A stretch of 64,000 nucleotides of DNA from Rhodocyclaceae bacterium (GTDB taxonomy: Bacteria > Pseudomonadota > Gammaproteobacteria > Burkholderiales > Rhodocyclaceae). The stretch's first letter is position 1; the number at the start of each line of letters is the position of its first letter. Of the stretch, positions 58,783-64,000 are shown piece after piece. Below the pieces are notes generated by a model that did not search any database, had not been told where the DNA came from, and worked only from the letters and a program-made list of their open reading frames with translations. The stretch is from positions 248,001-312,000 of the forward strand of contig JADKHX010000001.1 in NCBI GenBank assembly GCA_016721505.1, in the 5' to 3' direction. The position numbers and the translations under genes are program-made.

Positions 58783-59683
58783 AACGCGCCTCCGCCAATA
58801 TCGCCAAGACCAGGTCCGCGAAATTAATACCGGCCGCTTTCGCTGCCATCGGTACCAAGGAGTGCCCGGTCATCCCGGGTGCGGTATTCATTTCGAGAAA
58901 CGAGAAGCTGCCATCCTCGCGCAAAATAAAATCGCTACGACCCCATCCGCGACAGCCCAAGACCTGAAACGCTTTGAGCGCCGCGTGCAAAATTTTGGCT
59001 TCCGTTGCCGGCTCGACGCCAGCCGGGCAACGATATTTCACGTCTTCGGTGAAGTACTTATTTTCGTAATCGTATTTGCCTTCCGGCGCGTCTATGCGCA
59101 CCAGCGGCAAAGTCCTCTCGCCCAACATGGCCGCCGTGAGTTCCTGCCCCGCCACAAATTCTTCGGCGATTACCAGCGCATCAAGACCCTGCGCCAGCGC
59201 AAACGCTGCGGCATATTCCGAGGGAGCGTTTACTCGCGTCACACCAATGGACGAGCCTTCGTGTGCCGGTTTGATAATTAGCGGCAGACCTAAATTTTCT
59301 ATCACCACACGTGGATCGGTTTGCGCGGTCAGCATCATGAAACGCGGCGTCGGCACGCCAGCGGCAATCCAGCACAATTTCGTACGCCATTTGTCCATCG
59401 CCAACGCCGAGGCCATCACACCGCTACCGGTGTAGGGAATCTTGAGCAAATCCAGCGCGCCTTGCACCGTGCCATCTTCGCCGGTGCGGCCGTGCAAAAT
59501 GTTGAACACGCGATTGAAGCCTTCTTTGGGCAAATCCCACAGCGCGCGTTCGGCGATGTCATAGGCGTGGGCATCCACGCCGCGCTCGCACAATGCCGCG
59601 AGCACCGCCTTGCCTGAAATCAAAGAGATTTCACGCTCGGCAGAGGTTCCGCCCATCAACACCGCGACTTTGCCAAACTTCAT
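58775..59683 (-). CDS. ddl: D-alanine--D-alanine ligase
   Basis: A 302-residue ATP-grasp enzyme making the D-Ala-D-Ala dipeptide. GKVAVLMGGTSAEREISLISG is the N-terminal start, followed by LHGRTGEDGTVQGALDLLKIPYTGSG, KPAHEGSSIGVTRV, and SDFILREDGSFSFLEMNTAPGMTGHSLVPMAAKAAG with the Mg ligands. Length is typical of DdlB. The start overlaps the murB stop by four bases (ATGA). Confidence 0.96.
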   Translation of the reverse strand: MKFGKVAVLMGGTSAEREISLISGKAVLAALCERGVDAHAYDIAERALWDLPKEGFNRVFNILHGRTGEDGTVQGALDLLKIPYTGSGVMASALAMDKWRTKLCWIAAGVPTPRFMMLTAQTDPRVVIENLGLPLIIKPAHEGSSIGVTRVNAPSEYAAAFALAQGLDALVIAEEFVAGQELTAAMLGERTLPLVRIDAPEGKYDYENKYFTEDVKYRCPAGVEPATEAKILHAALKAFQVLGCRGWGRSDFILREDGSFSFLEMNTAPGMTGHSLVPMAAKAAGINFADLVLAILAEARYG

Positions 59684-60660
59684 TTTTTTGCACTCACCTC
59701 GGTTGATTCTTCGACCACCGCATCACCCACAATCCGCACCTCAGGCACCAGCGCGACACCAAATTTTTCCTGCACACTTGCGCCAATTCGGGCGATTAGC
59801 ATTTCTATCGCACTCGCGCTCGCTTTGCCCTCTGGATTAACGATGAAATTCGCATGCTTTTCAGATACCTGAGCTTGCCCCATCCATGTACCTTTCAAGC
59901 CCGCCGCTTCTATCAAGCGTGCCGCGTGGTCACCTGCCGGATTGCGAAACACCGATCCGGCATTGGGTAACTGCAAGGGTTGCTGTGCGATGCGGCGTTT
60001 GAGCAACTCTTTGATGCGACTCCGCGCGGTGTTGTTGGTGTCGTCAGGAAATCGAAACCAAGCCGCCGCGAAAATTTCGTCAGTCGCTGCGTTCAAGCCC
60101 ACATGCCGATAGCCAATAGTGAAATCTTTTGGCGTTCGCAACACTTTCTCGCCTTGCCGATTGATCATCAACACGCGCTCGACAAAATTCCACGTTTCGC
60201 CGCCGTAACAACCGGCGTTCATGGCCAAGGCTCCGCCCACCGTGCCCGGAATGCCGGCGAAGAATTCAGCTTGTGCGCGTTGATGATTGGCAGCAAAGCG
60301 AGCGAGTTTGGGCGATGCCACACCTGCCTCGGCGTAGATACTGCCATCAGCTTCCAGACGCAATTCGCTCAACCCCCGCCGCACGCCGTGCATGAAAATC
60401 GCCGTGCCTTGGTAACCGCCATCGCGCACTAACAAATTGCTGCCTAGTCCCACCATCAACAGCGGTTCATCGTGGCGCAAGCGCACCATAAAGGCGATGA
60501 AGTCTTGGAGATCCGCCGGAAAGTAAGCCTGCGCCGCACAACCACCGGCACGCCACGATACGTGCCGCGCCATCGGTTCGTTAAGACGCAACTGACCCCG
60601 CAAATCTGTTTGCGTAGTCAGTTGGTGCTGGTGACACGCCGTTGATTGACTAGCCACCAC
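59680..60660 (-). CDS. murB: UDP-N-acetylenolpyruvoylglucosamine reductase
   Basis: A 326-residue FAD enzyme reducing enolpyruvyl-UDP-GlcNAc. RLNEPMARHVSWRAGG, LLMVGLGSNLLVRDGGY, FAGIPGTVGGALAMNAGCYGGE, QPLQLPNAGSVFRNPAGDHAARLIEAAGLKG and SEKHANFIVNPEGKASA give a type I MurB. No ATG is near the normal start. GTG at 60660 or 60657, overlapping the murC stop, is the best choice, and the first dozen codons then come from a dispersed repeat (60617-60645: TACHQHQLT). A more distant start at 60690 would lie deep in murC. Confidence 0.93.
   Translation of the reverse strand: MVASQSTACHQHQLTTQTDLRGQLRLNEPMARHVSWRAGGCAAQAYFPADLQDFIAFMVRLRHDEPLLMVGLGSNLLVRDGGYQGTAIFMHGVRRGLSELRLEADGSIYAEAGVASPKLARFAANHQRAQAEFFAGIPGTVGGALAMNAGCYGGETWNFVERVLMINRQGEKVLRTPKDFTIGYRHVGLNAATDEIFAAAWFRFPDDTNNTARSRIKELLKRRIAQQPLQLPNAGSVFRNPAGDHAARLIEAAGLKGTWMGQAQVSEKHANFIVNPEGKASASAIEMLIARIGASVQEKFGVALVPEVRIVGDAVVEESTEVSAKK
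60617..60645 (+). repeat. Dispersed repeat copy at the murC/murB junction
   Basis: Plus strand GTCAGTTGGTGCTGGTG then ACACGCCGTTGA. It directly precedes the murC stop and is likely read as the N terminus of MurB in a third frame. Confidence 0.8.
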
Positions 60661-62047
60661 AAAGCGCTTTCTGCACTTGCGCCGGCACATTGCCTATCGA
60701 GCCAGCGCCCATGGTGAGCACCACATCGCCGTTTTTTGCCAGCGCAATAATCGCCGCTGGCATATCACTGATAGCTTCAACGAATACCGGCTCGACCAAT
60801 CCGTTCACGCGCATCGCGCGCGCCAATGCACGCGCATCCGCCGCGACTATCGGTGGCTCGCCAGCGGCATAAACTTCCGCGAGCAACAATGCATCAATAC
60901 TGCCGAGCACCTTGACGAAATCATCAAAGCAATCGCGCGTTCGCGTGTAGCGATGCGGCTGAAACGCCACCACCAAACGCCGCCCGGGGAAGGCGCCGCG
61001 CGCCGCTGAAATGGTCGCTGCCATTTCGACGGGATGGTGTCCGTAATCATCTATCAGTGTGAAACTACCGTCCGCACACGGCATCTCGCCATAGCGCTGG
61101 AAGCGCCGACCGACACCGGTGAAATCGGCTAGCGCTTTTACTATCGCCTCATCACTCGCGCCAACTTCGGTGGCGACGGCTATCGCCGCCAACGCATTGA
61201 GCACATTGTGTCGCCCCGGCAGATTTAGCACGATGGGCAAGCGCGTAACTTTGCCATTGGTGCGCACACAATCAAAGCGCATTACACCGCCATAGGCAAC
61301 GATATTTTCGGCGCGAAAATTAGCTTGCGTGTCGATTCCGTAAGTCACAATTTGCTTGGCCACGCGTGGCATGATTTCGCGCACATTGGCATCGTCGCTA
61401 CATAGCACCGCGACACCGTAAAACGGCAAGCGATGAAGGAAATCCACAAACGCAGTTTTCAGTCGCTCGAAATCATGCCCATAAGTTTCCATGTGATCGG
61501 CATCAATATTGGTGACCACCGCGACCACTGGCGATAAAAACAAAAACGAGGCATCGGACTCATCGGCTTCGGCAACGAGGAAATCGCCACGCCCCAATTT
61601 CGCATTCGCACCAGCAGAGTTAAGTCGTCCCCCAATCACGAACGTCGGGTCGAGTCCGGCTTGTGCAAGGCAGCAGGCAATCAAGCTGGTGGTCGTGGTT
61701 TTGCCGTGCGTACCGGCAATCGCCAGGCCTTGTTTGAGCCGCATCAATTCGGCCAGCATTTGCGCGCGAGGGACCACCGGCACATGGCGTTCGCGCGCAC
61801 GTAGCACTTCGGGATTGGACGACGCGACAGCCGTTGAAACCACCACCGCATCCGCATGATCTACATTGCTTGCCACGTGGCCGATGACGATTTTTATGCC
61901 CTGTGCGGCGAGCCGTTTGGTCACTGCGGTTTCGAGCAAATCAGAGCCACTGACATCAAAGCCTTGATTGGCTAGCACCTCGGCGATGCCCGACATGCCG
62001 GAGCCGCCAATGCCGATGAAATGGATGTGTTTGACTTTATGTTTCAT
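60650..62047 (-). CDS. murC: UDP-N-acetylmuramate--L-alanine ligase
   Basis: A 465-residue Mur ligase. KHIHFIGIGGSGMSGIAEVLANQG starts the UDP-binding domain, GTHGKTTTTSLIACCL is the ATP loop, ADESDASFLFLSPVVAVVTNIDADHMETY and DDYGHHPVEMAATISAARGAFPGRRLVVAFQPHRYTRT are the substrate motifs. ATG 62047 (MKHKVKH) overlaps murG by 11 bases; a longer frame starts at 62101. Its stop lies next to the dispersed repeat at 60617. Confidence 0.97.
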   Translation of the reverse strand: MKHKVKHIHFIGIGGSGMSGIAEVLANQGFDVSGSDLLETAVTKRLAAQGIKIVIGHVASNVDHADAVVVSTAVASSNPEVLRARERHVPVVPRAQMLAELMRLKQGLAIAGTHGKTTTTSLIACCLAQAGLDPTFVIGGRLNSAGANAKLGRGDFLVAEADESDASFLFLSPVVAVVTNIDADHMETYGHDFERLKTAFVDFLHRLPFYGVAVLCSDDANVREIMPRVAKQIVTYGIDTQANFRAENIVAYGGVMRFDCVRTNGKVTRLPIVLNLPGRHNVLNALAAIAVATEVGASDEAIVKALADFTGVGRRFQRYGEMPCADGSFTLIDDYGHHPVEMAATISAARGAFPGRRLVVAFQPHRYTRTRDCFDDFVKVLGSIDALLLAEVYAAGEPPIVAADARALARAMRVNGLVEPVFVEAISDMPAAIIALAKNGDVVLTMGAGSIGNVPAQVQKALCGG

Positions 62048-63113
62048 CAATTTTCCCCTTGCACACTTCCCTGCAAACTCGCGCCACCGCAGTCGTCGCA
62101 TCGGGCTTGGCCAGCGCGTGCGCCCTTTGCGCCATCTGCGCCAACTGCTCGCGCGGAACCGAACTTATGGCTTTGAGTCGATCAGGGGTCAGCTCACTTT
62201 GCGGCAATAAAAAAGCCGCACCAGCACGTGCCAAAAATTGCGCATTGAAAGTCTGATGATCGTCCACCGCCGCCGGGAAAGGCACCAGCAAACTGGCCAC
62301 GCCCGCCGCGGCCAATTCAGCAATCGTCAATGCACCAGCGCGACAAATCACTAAATCGGCTTGGGCGTAGGCGTTGGCCATGTTGGTGATGAAGGGCGCA
62401 CATTGCGCCTGCACATCGATGGCGGCGTAGAGCACTGCGACCTCGTTGAAATCCTGCGCGCCGGTTTGATGTGTTACTTCCGGACGCTGGGCTTCGTCAA
62501 TCAGCGCTAATGCACGCGGCACATTTTCATTCAGTGCACGTGCACCCAAGCTGCCACCGATTACCAAGATTTTTAGTGGGCCACTGCGCTCGGCATATCG
62601 CTCAGTTGGTGCTGGCGACACGCCGTTGATTTCGGGCCGTACCGGATTACCGACCCACTCACCATCTTCTAGTGTGTTTGGAAAGCCAGTGAGCACGCGA
62701 GACGCTACTTTCGCCAACACGCGATTGGCCAATCCGGCGACGGAATTTTGCTCATGCAATACCAGCGGAATTCCTTTGAGCACCGCCATCATTCCGCCCG
62801 GAAAACTGATGTAGCCACCGAAACCCAAAACCACATCCGGCTTGATGCCGCCGAGTTGCACAAAAGCTTGATAGAAACCACGCAACAAATTAAACGGCAG
62901 CATGAATTTGCGCAGCAAGCCTTTGCCACGCAGCGCCGAAAACCTCACCCATGCCATCTCGTAGCCACGTCCTTCGGTGAGCTTGGCTTCCATGCCGTCG
63001 GGATTTCCCATCCACGCAATCTGCCAACCCTCGAGCTTCATCCGCTCGGCTACGGCAATCCCCGGCATGATGTGCCCACCGGTGCCACCCGCCATGATGA
63101 GCAGTTTTTTCAT
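62037..63113 (-). CDS. murG: Lipid II synthase MurG
   Basis: A 358-residue peripheral membrane glycosyltransferase adding GlcNAc to lipid I. LLIMAGGTGGHIMPGIAVAERM is the first G loop, LGFGGYISFPGGMMAVL the second, LVLHEQNSVAGLANRVL and the C-terminal VICRAGALTIAELAAAGVASLLVPFPAAVDDHQTFNA are standard. The linker between GNPVRPE and RSGPLKILVIGG reads INGVSPAPTER, and its codons match the dispersed repeat (62602-62628). The start ATG lies at the end of a duplicated ftsW tail. Confidence 0.96.
   Translation of the reverse strand: MKKLLIMAGGTGGHIMPGIAVAERMKLEGWQIAWMGNPDGMEAKLTEGRGYEMAWVRFSALRGKGLLRKFMLPFNLLRGFYQAFVQLGGIKPDVVLGFGGYISFPGGMMAVLKGIPLVLHEQNSVAGLANRVLAKVASRVLTGFPNTLEDGEWVGNPVRPEINGVSPAPTERYAERSGPLKILVIGGSLGARALNENVPRALALIDEAQRPEVTHQTGAQDFNEVAVLYAAIDVQAQCAPFITNMANAYAQADLVICRAGALTIAELAAAGVASLLVPFPAAVDDHQTFNAQFLARAGAAFLLPQSELTPDRLKAISSVPREQLAQMAQRAHALAKPDATTAVARVCREVCKGKIDET
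62602..62628 (+). repeat. Dispersed repeat copy inside murG
   Basis: Plus strand TCAGTTGGTGCTGGCG then ACACGCCGTTGA. Coding strand reads INGVSPAPTE between the two Rossmann domains of MurG. Confidence 0.85.
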
Positions 63114-63251
63114 ACTTGTTGCCCGCGCATCAATTGGCTCGTGGTTTGGCTACGGCCGCCCCTGCGGGGCTTAACTTGCATCCGCAAGTTAGCCGTCGCC
63201 GAAACCGTCGAATGATGCGTGGTCATACTTGCTGCCCTCGCATCAATTGGC
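63111..63251. repeat. Duplicated ftsW 3' end flanking an 85-bp insertion, between ftsW and murG
   Basis: Two 28-base copies, 63111-63138 and 63224-63251, differ at two positions and both encode the FtsW end RQLMRGQQV plus stop. In the copy next to murG the stop overlaps the murG ATG (ATGA), as in a normal ftsW-murG junction. Between them are 85 bases with hairpins CCCC-TGC-GGGG and AACTTGC-ATCC-GCAAGTT. Confidence 0.85.
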
Positions 63252-64000
63252 GGTTTTCCCAATCAACACGCAGCAAAATCCCCAGCGCAATGCAGTTGGC
63301 GAGAATGCCCGAACCACCAAAACTCATCAGCGGCAAAGTGAGTCCTTTGGTCGGCAGCAGCCCCATATTCACGCCCATGTTGATGAAGCTCTGCACGCCT
63401 AGCCAAATACCGATGCCTTGCGCGACCAGCGCGGGATAGATGCGATCAAGGAGTAGTGATTGACGGCCAATGGCAAAGCAGCGTTGCACCAACACGGCGA
63501 ACATGCACACGACGATGGCGACGCCGACAAAACCGAGTTCTTCGGCGATCACCGCGAGCAGAAAATCGGTATGTGCTTCGGGTAGGTAAAAAAGCTTCTC
63601 GACACTCGCGCCGAGTCCGACGCCCAGCCATTCGCCACGACCAAAAGCGATAAGTGCGTGCGAGAGTTGATAGCCCTTGCCGAGTGGATCTTGCCAAGGA
63701 TCCATAAAGCCAAAAATTCGCTCACGCCGGTAGGGTGATGACCAAATCAAAATCACAAACGCAATGGCCATCACGACGATGAGTACGGCAAACAAGCGCG
63801 CGTTAATGCCACCCAAAAACAAAATGCCTATCGCGATGCTGACCACCACCACGAAGGCACCAAAATCCGGCTCACGCAGCAGCAGCGCACCAACCATCAC
63901 CATTACTATAGCCATCGGCACAAAGCCGCGCCGAAAACTGGTCATATCGGCCAATTTTCGCGTTGTGTAATCTGCCGCGTAGAGCACGGCAAATAATTTC
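63223..64000 (-). CDS. ftsW: Lipid II polymerase FtsW (partial)
   Basis: The C-terminal 258 codons of a SEDS-family membrane glycosyltransferase; the gene continues past the right edge. It begins in the window with KLFAVLYAADYTTRKLADM, followed by several helices and the conserved ALLLREPDFGAFVVVVSIAIG, GLGASVEKLFYLPEAHTDFLLAVIAEELGFVG and GVNMGLLPTKGLTLPLMSFGGSG. The PLMSFGGSG end identifies FtsW/RodA, and the dcw context picks FtsW. Its tail is duplicated upstream of murG. Confidence 0.95.
   Translation of the reverse strand, partial: KLFAVLYAADYTTRKLADMTSFRRGFVPMAIVMVMVGALLLREPDFGAFVVVVSIAIGILFLGGINARLFAVLIVVMAIAFVILIWSSPYRRERIFGFMDPWQDPLGKGYQLSHALIAFGRGEWLGVGLGASVEKLFYLPEAHTDFLLAVIAEELGFVGVAIVVCMFAVLVQRCFAIGRQSLLLDRIYPALVAQGIGIWLGVQSFINMGVNMGLLPTKGLTLPLMSFGGSGILANCIALGILLRVDWENRQLMRGQQV

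Noticed and set aside
1..64000. tRNA, rRNA, CRISPR or insertion-sequence transposase
   Set aside because: None was recognised on either strand by eye; a covariance and transposase search would be the decisive check.

Overview
The window reads as a chromosomal segment of a betaproteobacterium, most likely Burkholderiales or a close relative. Three things suggest this: a dcw cluster ending ftsA-ftsZ-lpxC next to dciA (DUF721) and an M23 peptidase, a tkt-gap-pgk-pyk-fba-purC block, and a urtABCDE-ureDABCEFG block. I saw no tRNA, rRNA, CRISPR array, transposase or phage gene. Placement is by gene order and protein character only.

Layout. 1-2.5 kb: the first codons of an ATP-grasp-like gene, a four-helix membrane protein, a metallophosphoesterase and a frameshifted transglutaminase-like gene. 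2.6-13.5 kb: one minus-strand block for urea uptake (urtA to urtE) and urease (ureD, A, a small membrane protein, B, C, E, F, G), behind a candidate sigma-54 promoter. 13.7-23.2 kb: a minus-strand sulfur-oxidation cluster, soxCDYZAXB, then a metallo-beta-lactamase-fold protein, two c-type cytochromes and a SoxF/FccB-like flavoprotein. 23.5-39 kb: mixed genes, namely a PAS-GGDEF-EAL protein, exonuclease III, a helix-turn-helix/nucleotidyltransferase pair, acetyltransferases, an M32 carboxypeptidase, a LytS/LytR-type two-component pair, a patatin lipoprotein, and a halohydrin-dehalogenase-like gene with an SRPBCC protein nearby. 39.7-52.1 kb: central carbon metabolism (malic enzyme; tkt-gap-pgk-pyk-fba-purC), a peroxiredoxin and oligopeptidase A. 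52.3-64 kb: a decayed phosphoribulokinase fragment, the M23 peptidase, dciA, lpxC, and the division/peptidoglycan cluster ftsZ-ftsA-ftsQ-ddl-murB-murC-murG-ftsW.

How it fits together. The cell can probably oxidise thiosulfate and related sulfur compounds in the periplasm (complete SoxXA-YZ-B-CD core). It was built to take up and hydrolyse urea when nitrogen is short, but four genes between 2.0 and 10.2 kb carry single-base indels in short base runs, from real decay or local sequence error. A remnant of phosphoribulokinase with an internal stop sits directly upstream of tkt-gap-pgk-(pyk)-fba, the place cbbP holds in Calvin operons. This suggests an ancestor that fixed CO2 and a present-day lithoheterotrophic life, unless another intact prk exists elsewhere.

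The most unusual feature is a family of short dispersed repeats (core GCCAGTTGGTGCTGG, then GACACGCCGTT) present in at least eleven clear copies. They lie in intergenic gaps and also, in frame and in both orientations, inside ureF, soxD, prlC, murG, the signal peptide of the metallo-hydrolase and the start of murB. Two longer ~97-bp relatives with several hairpins lie at 33.6 and 55.3 kb.
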